Assembly: GCF_958298935.1 (NCBI RefSeq)
Contig: NC_084927.1
Span: 35,902,501 to 35,966,500 of the forward strand
Direction of reading: 5' to 3'
Length of the DNA stretch: 64,000 nucleotides
From: Phragmites australis
Taxonomy: Eukaryota > Streptophyta > Magnoliopsida > Poales > Poaceae
Shown: positions 35,501-46,478 of the stretch, one piece after another
How positions within the stretch are numbered: position 1 is the first letter of the stretch
Layout of the letters: every line of letters starts with the position of its first letter
Notes under the pieces: generated by a model
Seen by the model: the letters and a program-made list of their open reading frames with translations, nothing else
Databases searched by the model: none
Told to the model about the DNA's origin: nothing
Position numbers and translations under genes: made by a program

Positions 35501-38500
35501 TTCTAATGGAGCCCAACGGCTTGTGCGCGCAGAGGAGTACGCGACGGAGGAGCAGGCGTTGGCGCACGTCCGCCAGCTGCTGGACATCGTCGCCTGCACC
35601 ACCGCGTTCGCCAAGCCTCGCGACGGCGCCACGAAGCACAAGCCGTCCAAGCATGGGCGCCCCGCGACGCCGCCCTCCCCGCCCGCGCCCGTCTCCACCG
35701 GGGCGCATGGCGGCGAGGGCGCGCCGCCGATATCGGAGGCGCACGACATGGCGGCTATCCGGCCGCCGCCGAAACTAGGAGAGTTCTACGACTTCTTCTC
35801 GTTCGCCCACCTCACTCCGCCCGTCCACTGTAAGGCTACTCGCTGCCCCCCGATTACCTGCCGAAGCATCGCATTTGGTTCGCGCTCTCTGACGCAAGGT
35901 GTGCGCAGTTATCAGGAGGAAGGAGGCGAATGGTGCTTCTCAGGAAGGCGATTACTTCGAAATCGAGGTGATCTCTCACGCGTACACTTGAATTTACTTG
36001 CAAAACTTGAATTCGCTTGCATCCATGTGAGGAGCTATCCGATTTGATTGGCGCTGTAGAGTTGCAACTCTGCAATAGCCAACTTAGGCATGTGCGTCGC
36101 CTAATGGAGTTCATCTGTGCCCAGGTTAAGGTTTGCAACGGGAAGCTTCTGCACGTAGTTGCTTCGGTCAAGGGTTTCTACTTGGTGGGGAAGCCGCACA
36201 CCGTAAGCCGCTCCCTGGTGGACCTGCTGCAACAGCTCAGCAATGCATTTGCTAATGTTAGTACCGTGAATCCTACATCTTCATTATCTTCTGTGCTTAG
36301 CTCGCTTTCCTTCCTGTTCTTATCTGTTTTGATTACACGTACAACTGCTCTAAGTGGTACCTATTATTCATTTTCCGCAGGCATATGAGGCGCTGATGAA
36401 AGCTTTTGTAGATCACAACAAGGTTATAATAGTGATTGTTCTTTCCCATTGTTTTTATTTTCTTGTAATGAAGATTGAATAGAATGATGAAGTTCAAGAA
36501 GTTTTGATGAGAATACCTTTTGTGCATCTGCAGTTTGGGAATGTACCTTATGGATTCCGTGCAAACACATGGCTTATTCCTCCAATATATGTTGACTCCG
36601 CTACAAAGTGCCCAGCACTGCCAGTTGAGGATGAGAATTGGGGTGGAGATGGGGGTGGCAGTGGACGCGATGGAAAATATGATAGAAGACGGTGGGCAAA
36701 AGAATTTTCTATTTTGGCTAGAATGCCATGCAAAACTGAGGAAGAGCGGGTGGTCAGAGACCGGAAGGCTTTTCTTTTACACAATCTGTTTGTAGATACA
36801 GCAATTTTTAGAGCTGCATCAACGATACGGCGACTCATTGATTTGTCCATGAACTCAACTAGCGCACAAACTGGTCCATATGGTTCGAACGTACTTGAGG
36901 AACGTGTCGGGGACATGCATATAACCGTAAAGAAGGATGAGGCTGATGTTAGTTCGAAGCTGGATGACAAAGTTGATGGAGTTGCCTTCTGTCAAACGGG
37001 TGCTATGGATATATCACAAAGGAATCTTCTCAAAGGTTTAACTTCTGATGAAAGTGTTGTTGTTAAGGTGATGCCTCATGCTTTCATCTTTTATCCTATT
37101 TAATTTTGTGTGCTTAATGTCAAAAACTAATTTCTGTGAACATATGATTCCCATCCAGGATTCCTTGACACTAGGAGTGGTGATTGTCAAGCATTGCGGA
37201 TATACGGCAACTGTGAAGGTTTCTGGATGCACGAAAGACTGTAATGATGGTAAACAAACCTTTGATACCTCTGATAATCTTGATGGAATGCTGAACATTG
37301 ATGTACATGACCATCCAGATGGAGGTTCTAATGCCTTGAATGTTAACAGGTTTGATATATACTCTCATGTAATTTTAGTTGCTTAAGTAGTAGCTTCAAT
37401 ATGTTACTCATGATTTATTTGCTCGTTACTAGAAAAAATAATGTTTTAATACATATTAAATTTTCTCACATTTGACATGGAAATAAACAGCCATATTCCA
37501 TTAACCCCTCTCTTTATCTGTTTTTCTTTTCAGTCTAAGAATACCGCTCCCTAAAATTATCAATTCAGAAACTGCTGCTGGTAATCAGTACCCTACTCCA
37601 AAGTCTCATGGTGATATTCCTGTGAGGAAACTAGCACGTACTGTACTTGAAGACAGCTTGATAAAGCTGGATAGCATGCCTTGCAAAAATCCTAGAATTA
37701 TCAGATGGGAACTTGGGTCCTCCTGGCTGCAATACTTGCAGAAAAAGGATTCTCCGGTATCTGAGAATGGTAAGGGGAATGCAACAAATGGTGACAAAGG
37801 GGCAGCTGTCAAAGGTCTTGGAAAACATTTTGAACAGTTAAGGAAGATTAAAAAGAAAGAATGCAACATTGAAGGTTCCATCTCTGAGAAGGAAGAGTCT
37901 AACTGCTTGCCGACGAATGGTATGCAAGAATCAGATAAGATAGCAGTTGATGAAACAAATAAGGAGGCTGATATAAGCAAGCTGATGTCAGAGGATGCTT
38001 TCTTTCGCTTGAAGAGTTTGGGAGCTGGCCTTCATGAAAAGGTAATTTAATTCTGCAGGTTCACTCTCTTAGAATTCTCTTTTAAGATGGCTAGAACTAT
38101 GCTTGTGGCCGGCTTGTAAATTCTCTCTAAAATGCTTCGATGAACTTTTTCATGCTATTTAACTTTGGATCAACATAGCAAGTAGTTTGTTCTAGAAGTG
38201 GTAAAATTATATCAGAAGCCTTGTTTTAAAGCTGTGATGTAGGAGTAGAAGAGCTCACCAAGAATATGTTGGTGAACTTTGGTTTGTTTAATAATTTTAT
38301 TATTTCTTGATCCAGTCGCTTGAAGAGCTCACCAAGATGGCCCACAATTTCTATGATGATACTGCGCTTCCAAAGCTGGTAAGCCTTGCCTTAGCTATTT
38401 GGAGAACCTTCTTTTAAGTCCCAACTCACTTTTATTAACATCCGCTACTTTAATTATGTTGTCCTGATTTGTACTTTAATTATCTCATAAACAATTCTTG

Positions 38501-41500
38501 TTATGATACAAGGTTGAGATAGTTTACCGATAATTTTAAAGTAGTAAAAAAGCATATGTGGTCTTGAGACTTCCTTAAGTATTGTTTAATGCCCATAATG
38601 GCTAATTCGTTTTCTCTTGGAATGCAATTTGCACAGGTGGCTGATTTTGCTTCCCTTGAACTTTCCCCAGTGGATGGAAGAACCATGACCGATTTCATGC
38701 ATACTAGGGGACTTAATATGTGCTCCTTAGGCCGTGTGGTGGGTGTAAATTTTATGCACAATAGCTTTTGCTACTATGTTTGGACAAATTTGGCATAATA
38801 ACCTGACATTGTTTCTTTATATTAATCAGGTAGAGCTAGCGGAGAAGCTCCCACACATCCAGTCCATATGCATCCATGAAATGGTTATTAGATCCTTTAA
38901 GCACATCATCCGAGCTGTTATTGCAGCTGTTGATGACATGCAAAATATGTCTGCAGCTATAGCTGAGATTCTAAACATTTTACTAGGATCTCCCAGACTT
39001 GAAAATGATGCTGACACAGATGCCCATAGTGAACATAATTTGCGATTGAAATGGGTAGAGAACTTCCTTTCAAAAAGATACTGCTGGAAATTGAAAGATG
39101 AATTTCCACACTTACGGAAATTTATCATTCTGAGAGGGCTTTGCAGCAAGGTATGGGTAGTCAAGTGAATTATGGGAACATTCATAGTTTCTGTTCTCTA
39201 AACAGGCTGCTGGTATGGTTTATTGCTCAGGTTGGACTGGAGTTGGTTGCTAGAGACTACGATATGAATAGCCCTAACCCATTTGACAAATCTGACATTG
39301 TCAGCATTGTTCCTGTATGCAAGGTAGTATATTATTGAAACTTAGGGCACTATTTATTTCCCATCTCTTGGATAAACTATTGATTATATTTTCTTTGGTT
39401 TTGTGTTCTGTTTCAGCATGTGGTCTACTCATCTATTGATGGTCGAAACTTACTGGAATCATCAAAGATGGCATTGGATAAAGGAAAACTAGACGATGCT
39501 GTCAGCTATGGAACAAAGGTACATAATGGTGAACTTTTTGTGTCTTTCTTCAATTAATAACTGTTGTGATAAAATTTGATTTAGAAAATTAGTTTGCTAT
39601 CTTCTTTATTAACTAAATACTGTGTGTTTTTTCTTCTTGTTGAAGGCTTTGTCCAAAATTATAGCTGTTTGTGGTCCATACCATCGACTGAGTGCTAATG
39701 CATACAGCCTTCTTGCTGTAGTGCTTTACCATACTGGAGATTTTAATCAGGTACTTCAATGAATATGGTGTAGATTTGCTCTATTATATCTGTTGGATGT
39801 GCTGGTTTACTCGATCCTGTTTTGCTAAAAAATGACAACAATACTACTATTACAGTAAGCCGTAAAGTTTCTTGTTGATGGCAGTTCCCGCAATCAAACT
39901 AGAGATTGCTTTGTTTACAAAACTGTGACCTGTCTGGTAGCCTGATGTGGCAATCTTGGATTTTCATTACTTATAATTTTCTTGGTAGGCAACTATCTAT
40001 CAGCAAAAGGCACTTGATATCAATGAAAGGGAGCTTGGTCTTGACCATCCGGAAACTATGAAGAGTTATGGGGATTTATCTGTCTTCTACTACCGTCTGC
40101 AACACATTGAAATGGCTCTAAAGTAAGTGTTGTTATAGGTGTTTTTTGTTGAAGCATGAAAGCTAACTTGATGGCTTTGGCATGAAACCAGTCTACCGTG
40201 GTGCAGAATAACATTTGCGCCAACGGACATTGTGCTGGTTTATTTCCAGCTATCATATGCATATCATATTGAAATGGGCCCTGCAGCATTCTGCTGTACT
40301 AGCCAGTGTAGCCTATGCTGTTTTGTCCTATGGCCTGTGATTGGTACTTGTGATTACACATGATTATTATTATTATTATTTTTTGCTGTGGACACCATAT
40401 TTGCCAGATAACTATCAACTATTACACTTATCATCCAACTTCTGTCATTTATGTTATATTGATTGACTTGTATGCCTAATGGTATCTTCCTCTTGAAGGT
40501 ATGTGAACCGTGCACTATATCTGCTTCAGTTTTCTTGTGGGCTTTCACACCCGAATTCAGCTGCCACCTACATAAATGTGGCTATGATGGAAGAAGGTAT
40601 GGGAAATGTTCATGTTGCTCTTCGGTACTTGCATGAAGCCCTGAAGTGCAACAAGAGATTGCTAGGAGCTGATCACATCCAGGTAACAGAAGCTAAATTT
40701 TGTTCCTTACCCTCCAATGTGTTGTTAGCTTGTAGCCATTTGAATTACCTTGTCCTAGAGCATACACACATCTGATATATGACTTGTAGCCATTTGAATT
40801 ACCTTGTCCTAGAGCATACACACATCTGATATATGATAAACATAAGATCCTGTGATTAAATTACTTACCATGAACTAACAAGGCACTTCTTTTGATCAAT
40901 CAGACTGCTGCAAGCTACCATGCCATAGCCATAGCCCTTTCAATGATGGACGCGTACTCCTTAAGCGTGCAACATGAACAAACCACCTTGCAGATACTTC
41001 AGGAGAAACTAGGGCAAGATGACCTTCGAACTCAGGTTCTTTTTCTCAGAACGTACAAGAATAAAGGCCATATATTCTGATGTTCTCTTGAATTACAAAG
41101 TATTTTTTTTGCTGCAGGATGCTGCTGCATGGCTAGAATATTTCGAGTCAAAAGCATTAGAACAGCAAGAGGCCACTCGAAGAGGCATGCCAAAACCTGA
41201 TTCATCTATTGCAAGTAAAGGGCATCTTAGGTATGAAACAATGAATAAACTGCGCATTGTCAATTGTAAATTATTTTGATTTAGATTGAAACATCTATCT
41301 TTCCAGCGTATCAGATCTTCTTGACTTCATAAGCCCAGACCAGGAAAGAAAAGAGAGGGATATGCAAAGGAAGTGCAGGCGTGCAAAGGTGATTATAATA
41401 CATGTTTACATTTCAAGACCTATCATTGTTAAAAAGATAGTTGGAATAGATATATGTTTACTTTTCAAGATTATCGTTGTTAAAGAGTGCTGGTATGATA

Positions 41501-44010
41501 GTGAGAAGAGATCGTGCACGCCTGAAATGATGCAATCATGATCCGTGATAAGTTTAAACGACAACCGGGTTGGAACAATAATTTTCATACTGGGTGCTAT
41601 GTATGAACTAATGAATGTTTCAGGCAGTAAAACCTATCCGGTTTATGGAATCACTATAGGGTTATGAGTTAGGCATGATAGCCATGATAGTGCTACCAGT
41701 TGGTCTCAGAAAATGTTGGGTTATAGTCAGATGACATTTTTGGAACACGAACTCTGAAAAGGTATAGCCATTATGTATTGTTTAGAATATTTTCATCGAT
41801 ACATTCCATTGAAATTTTGTTAGTTAAGACACCTACTCAATTAGTACCAAGCATATTTTAGGGACATGTTTTAATTCCAGTTGTTAAGTTACCAAGTACC
41901 AATCATCAGTCCATGACCTTCTTAAATATAAATGGAACTTCTGTACATATGAACATAAACTTAATTATTATTTTTCTTGTATATTCATGAAAAGGAAAGC
42001 TTACTAGTACCTTTATTTATTGTTGTTTTATCATCATCTTTTTAGTTGGATCTTGTGGGTTTCATCTCTTGCCTACCCCAAATGTAGTGCCAAAAGGCTT
42101 TGTTGTTGTTGAGATGTTGTTGTATATTCATGAACTGGGTGTGCCAATGTAGCCTCTGGCAGACATAAGGCTGTGGTGCCTTGTGGCTCTGGTCATGGGT
42201 TTGAACCCGCTTTGTCCTTTCTGAAAAGGAAAGATTATGCATTCTCTTTTTTTTTTTTCCAATACTATGATCCATGAATTACTGAGGGGCAAATTTTGGT
42301 TTCTTGTGTGAACTCTAACTTAACGGTGCTGCTGCCTCTTTCTTTTCCCCTATTACGTCTTACTTTCCTTTTCACCACATATAGTATTAAATGCAGAATA
42401 ATATCAGAGCCCATCATGGCGAACCAGTTGAAGAAAAGGAGAATTTCCAGCATGACTCAGGATCTCCTCTTGAAGCAAGCAAAGACAGTTTTCGAGAAGA
42501 AAAAGTGGATATGCATTCTCAAGTGGTATTAAAAGAAAATTATGCTGTCCATGACGAGCAGAAGCAAGCAGATGTTCTATCACCTGAAGAATATTCTGAC
42601 GAAGGGTGGCAAGCAGCTAATTTAAGAGGGCGATCTGCAAATGTAAGGAAGAAAAGCAGTGGCAGGAAGCCAGCTCTCACAAAATTAGCGGTTGATCGCT
42701 TTGAAGATCAAACAAAAGGAGATAAAGAAGATGCTGTAAGCGCTCCTAGCCAACTCTCCTTTGGTAGCTTTCTGAAAAATGACAAGTTAAATGGGGATCC
42801 CAGCATTGTTGAAGATAAGTTTTGCAATGCTATGGCTAAACCAGAACGGGGTGCAAAACCTAAAGGAATTAACAGGCCAAGTAGCATAGCTTCCAAGTAT
42901 GTATCATACAAAGATGTGGCTGTTTCTCCCCCTGGCACAGTCTTGAAACCAATTTTGGAACAGAAGGAATCAAAGGAGAAGGATAATGGACATGATACTG
43001 ATCAAACACTGTCATCCGAGGAAGAAGATAGAAGGTTTGCAGAAACAGAGAAGGAAAAGCCAAGTGATGACAGCAGCAAAGAGGTGCTTTCAAGTCAGCC
43101 AGATGGAGTCAATCATATAGAAACAGCAGCTGACAGCAACAGTGACGAAAGCCCATCAGCGCCTAAGAAAACATCTGGAAGCAAACTTTCAGCTTCAGCT
43201 CCTCCATTCAATCCTGGATCACTCTTATCAATGTCCCACCCGTACAGCACAGTGGCAATATATGATGCTAGTGCTGTTCTTCAACCAATACCAAGCCAAG
43301 CAATGGAGGTTCTCCCTCATGCCATTGACACTAGAGTGCCTCGTGGTCCTCGGTCCACCTTGTACTATCGTACTGGGCATGCCTTCCAAAGGAAACAAGG
43401 TTACACACACAGCCAGAGTACTATTGTGAGGGGTAGCTACTCCCCCACAACCATGAATCCTCATGCTGCTGAGTTTGTACCTGGAAAAACTTTGCAGCAA
43501 TCTGATGTGGCTGACAGAGAACCTAGTCCCACTAATCCTGCGACTGATTCTGCTCAGGATGTGGCATCTCAGGCCGCAGATGAAGTAAAGGCTGAAATGC
43601 CTGCCACAGAAAAGCCAGGTCAAATTGAGAAAGTCATTTCAGGTAAAGGAAAGGAAAACAGAGGTAAAGATGTCATGAGAAATTCATACAAAACAGAACT
43701 TGCGAGGCAAATTTTGCTCAGTTTCATCGTGAAGTCAGTTCACGATAGCTTAGGTTCCATTGGAGCTGGATCAGACGGAAAACCAAGTGGATCCGATGAA
43801 GCTAGTAATGAACAGAGCAGCAACATAAGCAAGAATGCCTCTGGTCGCAAAGATTTTGATAAACAAGAGAAAGCTACCGAGGTACCTGAAGGCGAGAAGG
43901 ATACAGAGGGATTTACAGTCGTTTCAAAACGCAGAAGGCGGCAACAGCCATTCATGAACCCCATAAATGGTCTCTATTCTCAGCAGTCTATTTGCACTTC
44001 TGTCAGCTAA
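23553..44010 (+). CDS. CLU/TSS/REC family protein (clustered-mitochondria-like, TPR), 23 exons
   Basis: A very large cytosolic/nuclear protein of the plant TSS/REC family, whose members affect chloroplast compartment size and meristem function and are related to CLU/FRIENDLY. Exons: 23553-23628, 24457-24518, 24815-24907, 25131-25203, 35533-35829, 35909-35967, 36125-36256, 36381-36422, 36534-37067, 37159-37349, 37534-38041, 38316-38378, 38637-38738, 38830-39150, 39231-39323, 39417-39518, 39646-39750, 39989-40122, 40499-40682, 40904-41035, 41118-41230, 41307-41388 and 42397-44010. All phases close, giving 1703 aa, the family's usual length. Order: basic [10 protein letters not shown] start; CLU N-terminal domain (~26-101, [20 protein letters not shown]); CLU core (~220-690, [19 protein letters not shown]); tetratricopeptide repeats (~915-1105, [19 protein letters not shown]); a low-complexity tail with [30 protein letters not shown] and a final SKRRRRQQ plus [10 protein letters not shown]. 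Intron 4 is 10.3 kb and full of transposons. The exact family member is not resolved. Confidence 0.94.
25745..25908. repeat. 82-bp direct tandem duplication in intron 4
   Basis: Two adjacent copies (25745-25826 and 25827-25908) begin CAGGTAGCAGACGCCTCCT and end CGTCAGTGCTAGATA. They differ at three internal positions plus the last two bases. Each copy contains a CAGGTAG that could look like a splice signal, but no exon is indicated. Confidence 0.9.
26562..26780 (+). mobile_element. Truncated LTR copy (first member of a pair)
   Basis: Starting TGTTGGGTTGTTATTAAGG, this segment is alignable over about 215 bp with the LTR at 29691 (shared GGACTGGCTCCCCGAAGCAC versus GATAGGCTCTTCGAAGCACG, then GGCGAGTCATC). 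After about 26780 the similarity stops, at a G-rich and C-rich patch (CCCCGGGCCCC at about 26797-26807) that may mark another insertion or deletion. ATTTC directly precedes it at 26557-26561. Confidence 0.65.
27395..28197 (-). pseudogene. Broken gypsy-type retroelement ORF (Transposase_28-like region)
   Basis: Minus-strand reading from 28197 gives [19 protein letters not shown] followed by [18 protein letters not shown] recognise this as the conserved region of the plant 'putative gypsy type transposon' domain (Pfam Transposase_28, from memory). The frame stops at 27844, and a second overlapping frame (27895-27395) carries no clear homology. There is no gag, protease, reverse transcriptase or integrase. 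It lies antisense to the host gene and between two LTR pieces read on the plus strand, so the element is rearranged. It is not expected to be functional. Confidence 0.6.
28422..29132. mobile_element. Possible hAT-like non-autonomous element rich in GCTCG motifs
   Basis: The left side starts TAGGGCTAGACAAAAAGCTC and the right side ends GAGCTAAATGAGCCCTG, whose complement begins CAGGGCTCATTTAGCTC. Both subterminal regions repeat GAGCCAAACGAG and GCTCGCGAGC/GCTCGTGAGC. Such GCTCG-rich ends are seen in grass hAT-type repeats. No 8-bp target duplication is visible, so the boundaries are uncertain. It has no transposase ORF. Confidence 0.45.
29691..30356 (+). mobile_element. LTR (probable 3' LTR) of a gypsy-like element in intron 4
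   Basis: It starts TGTTAGGGGTCATCATTAAGG right after CAGGGGCTAT, the kind of purine-rich lead-in seen before 3' LTRs in this group. It contains a TATAAATA-type box near 30193 and ends TTTCGCCAAAC(A). The start resembles 26562. ATTTC follows at 30357-30361 and also precedes 26562, so the two LTR pieces may bound one insertion of about 3.8 kb, subject to one ambiguous terminal base. Confidence 0.6.
32026..33541 (+). mobile_element. Solo LTR of a gypsy-like retrotransposon with perfect target duplication
   Basis: This 1516-bp block starts TGTCGGTGAATCAGG and ends GTTAACCCTCCAACA, so its ends are TGT...ACA. GCGAG stands on both sides (32021-32025 and 33542-33546), an exact 5-bp target duplication. 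No internal domain remains, so it is a solo LTR. A TATA-like CTTTAAATA at about 33055-33063 is followed by a plausible RNA start and R/U5 region. The first 600 bp hold about seven diverged ~60-bp units built on GGGAGAGAGTGCTCGGGG and CCCCGAGCACTCG. It sits within the repeat block that flanks it, in sense orientation with the host gene. Confidence 0.9.
32120..32590. repeat. ~60-bp subrepeats in the U3 of the solo LTR
   Basis: Roughly seven imperfect tandem units alternate GGGAGAGAGTGCTCGGGG-type and CCCCGAGCACTCG-type blocks, which are partly complementary, so each unit can fold back. Overlapping ORFs on both strands across this span are products of the repeat. Confidence 0.75.
40729..40836. 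repeat. Perfect 54-bp tandem duplication in intron 19
   Basis: Two identical 54-bp copies (40729-40782 and 40783-40836) begin CTTGTAGCCATTTGAATTAC and end GATATATGA. The lack of differences points to a recent duplication or to active slippage. It lies 46 bp after the donor of intron 19 and does not disturb the splice sites. Confidence 0.95.
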
Positions 44011-44154
44011 GGTTAGTGCACTTTCTAAGACCTGCAATATTTTGGGAGATGGTACCTTTTACTTTGCTTAGACGGTTGGTAGCAGAGTTTTGCCCTATCC
44101 AAATGAGCGATTGTGTAGTCAAACTGTACAAAGTTTTCCGGAATACCATTTTGT

Positions 44155-44197
44155 AATAAAACCATTGTAATTTGGGGTAGCTGTAGTGCTGAATAAA
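44155..44197 (+). terminator. Candidate polyadenylation signals of the CLU/TSS/REC-like gene
   Basis: AATAAA occurs at 44155-44160 and again at 44192-44197, about 145-190 bp after the stop codon and close to T-rich and TGTA-type motifs. Either could direct 3' end formation. Confidence 0.45.
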
Positions 44198-44199
44198 AT

Positions 44200-45920
44200 G
44201 TTTTGCCTTTGTATGTTATAGATGGCAGAATCATAGGCCCTAGTGCTGATGTTAAGTTCATCCAATATTCCAATGGAGCTTCTCTTAGGCCCTAGTGTAC
44301 GCACTTTGTCAAGTTTTTTTCTTAAGAACACTTTGTCAAGTTGTCATTAGGATTTATGATTGCAAATGCTGTTAGAGGCTTAGAGCAGACCAAACTGAAT
44401 TTGCTGAGCACTGAATGCCTTGTCAGAATATGAGCAGCACTTTCACAGTTAAGCCATTGCAGTTGCAGACCAGAGCACCACTGAGGCCAGACGTGAACTG
44501 GTTAACAGTTTAAGCTGTCGCAGCTAGCTGCAGGAGTAGCCAGTAGGCCGGTAGCAGCTGTTGCACCACCTCCATCCATATCGTTAGGCTTAACTCCTTA
44601 CGAGGTCAACTCGCCTCCATCGCCAGCATTCGCCTGCCGGCCCGGCCAATAGCCCATGCCACGCATTGAAACCCTGTGGCCATCCTTCCATGCATCTCGC
44701 TTGCTTCACCTGTGAATTCCGCGTTCTGAAACCTGGTCGGCGCTCCTGCTGTACATGCGTATGCATGGCATGCCGTGCTGAATTGCTGATGCTGCGCTGC
44801 ACCGCAGCGTCTGCTTTTCCTTTTTATTTATGACGAGTCCATTTACTCGGAGCCAGGCCGATGATATCAGGGGTCGGTCAGAGACCGGCATGCATATGCA
44901 TGAGCGTGCAGCCATGCACACGCACAAACGCACGCACGCACCTGAGCTCTGAATTAATACCACTAGCATTCCGCGTGAGTAATTGGGCTGGAAGCTAGTC
45001 ACGGGAATCCGGTTGAGAAGCATCCTTCTGCCAGCGAGCTAGCTTCTCTCTGCACTGGTTCCTCCATCCATGAAACCGTGGCAAGAAATCCAAGTGTAGT
45101 TGTTGCAGGCTTCTTGGCTTCGAATTCGCTTGTCCAGTGTGTGCACGCGTCTCATTTGTGCGAACTGGGGATGCGCTCGTGCAAAACAAGTGTGCAATTC
45201 TGAAGGCAGGAAATTTGACGCGATCATGATGTTTCCAACACAATTCATGTGAATCATCAGCCGAGTTTTCATCTGAACCCTGCAGCGCGGCGGCATGGCG
45301 CCCGTGACTACTTGTCCTTTTGAGGTTTCCACGCATATATTCCTCGATGATTTGATGCCCCCCCCCCCACATGCTAGTGACTACAAGGTTCGTGCAGATG
45401 CTGCCTCGCTGCCTCATCTAGTCGTCCCACAGGGGGAATAAACTTGACGTTAGCATCCGATTCCTACGATCCTATCTAACTCTGTGACCAAGCACGGTCA
45501 CAAACAAGATCAGCTCCGAGATAAGTGTTGGAAACTTCAAAGAGCTTGCTTTGCAAAGCACATGCACTTTTGGGGCAAATGGTAGTACTACGTGGTACTT
45601 TGGTAGGCTTCCAGAAGTTGACCTGCTACATGACAACATAATGCTTGTAAACAAACACAAGAACTGCTGCTCGTATCATGATTCCGACATATAAGAAACC
45701 TCCATGGAAACCTACTGCCACTTGCGCACACATGCACAAAGTAAGGCTGGCATACTTTATCAGATTGAGATACAGTAGAGGATCAGAAAATTAAACCTAG
45801 TTAAGACCAGCAAGAGTTGCATTCATGGATCATCTAATTTCTAATTATGCAAACAGGCGCTATAGGTAGATGAACATAGCATCGCCGGAATACATTGACC
45901 AGGTGACGACTGACTAGTGA
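44200..45920. other. Intergenic, convergent 3' flanks, no gene seen
   Basis: The stretch between the CLU/TSS/REC-like gene (+) and the VQ gene (-) has only short ORFs on the minus strand (for example 44995-45417) without recognisable motifs. CACGCACGCAC-like purine-pyrimidine tracts occur at 44917-44941 and a C10 run at about 45358. The last part should include the VQ gene's 3' untranslated region. Confidence 0.5.
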
Positions 45921-46478
45921 TTAGGAGGCGAAGTAGCTCCGGGGGGAGTGAACCGGAAACAGCGGCAGCAGCTTCGGCCTCTCGCCGTCGCCGCCGCTCC
46001 TCGGCGACGAGTGCAGGTAGAACCCCTTGGAGGCGATGGCCTTCTCCTCCCTCTCCTCCTCTTCCTTGCTTATCACCACGCCGCACGACGACGACGAATG
46101 AGTCGACGGCGACATCGACGAGGACGACGACAGCGACGGCGAGGAGGAGGAGGAGGCCAGGAGGTAGGCGTCCATGGGCGAGACCGGCGAGTGCACGAGG
46201 CCGTGGTGGTGGTGGTAATAGAAGGACTGCCGCCGCGTGAGCTCCAGCCTCGCCGGCACCGCGCGCCGCCTCTCCTGCAGCTTCGGCCGCCTCGGCGGCG
46301 GCGCATGCGCGACGGTCATCACCACCTCCTGCTTCTCCGCCGGCGTGCCACCCGGCGCCCCCGTCAGCTTCTGCACGAGCGCCCTGAACGTCGCCGGGTC
46401 GGCCTGCACGAACGTCGTGTTCGCGTCCATGCAGCTCGTGGCAGCTTCTCTCACCATCTTCGGCGAGCGAGACGCCAT
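45921..46478 (-). CDS. VQ-motif protein (intronless, 185 aa)
   Basis: VQ proteins are plant-specific cofactors that bind WRKY transcription factors and are often substrates of MAP kinases in defence signalling. The core motif F-x3-V-Q-x-L-T-G is present as FRALVQKLTG at residues 31-40. The rest is low-complexity: a basic patch (PKLQERRRAVPARLELTRRQ), a His run, Ser-rich stretches and an acidic EEEEREEK. Several SP sites (HSPVSPMD, SMSPS, HSSPRS, VHSPRS) look like MAP-kinase targets, which fits the MAPK-linked VQ subgroup by family knowledge. The ATG at 46478 (MASRSPKM) is the first in frame and the gene is intronless, as usual for the family. The specific subfamily member cannot be named. Confidence 0.9.
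   Translation of the reverse strand: MASRSPKMVREAATSCMDANTTFVQADPATFRALVQKLTGAPGGTPAEKQEVVMTVAHAPPPRRPKLQERRRAVPARLELTRRQSFYYHHHHGLVHSPVSPMDAYLLASSSSSPSLSSSSSMSPSTHSSSSCGVVISKEEEEREEKAIASKGFYLHSSPRSGGDGERPKLLPLFPVHSPRSYFAS

Larger units (their letters stand above)
25204..35532 (+). other. 10.3-kb intron 4 of the CLU/TSS/REC-like gene, filled with transposons
   Basis: The donor is GAAG|GTAGGT and the acceptor is GCGCGCAG|AGGAG. Joining them restores the family sequence [18 protein letters not shown] with no phase error. Inside lie an 82-bp tandem duplication, two related LTR pieces, a minus-strand gypsy fragment, a hAT-like repeat, a GC-rich repeat block and a solo LTR. Unassigned parts (25910-26555, 26960-27390 and 34440-35500) show no gene; the last is AT-rich and ordinary for an intron. 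No transposon ORF here looks intact. Confidence 0.85.
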
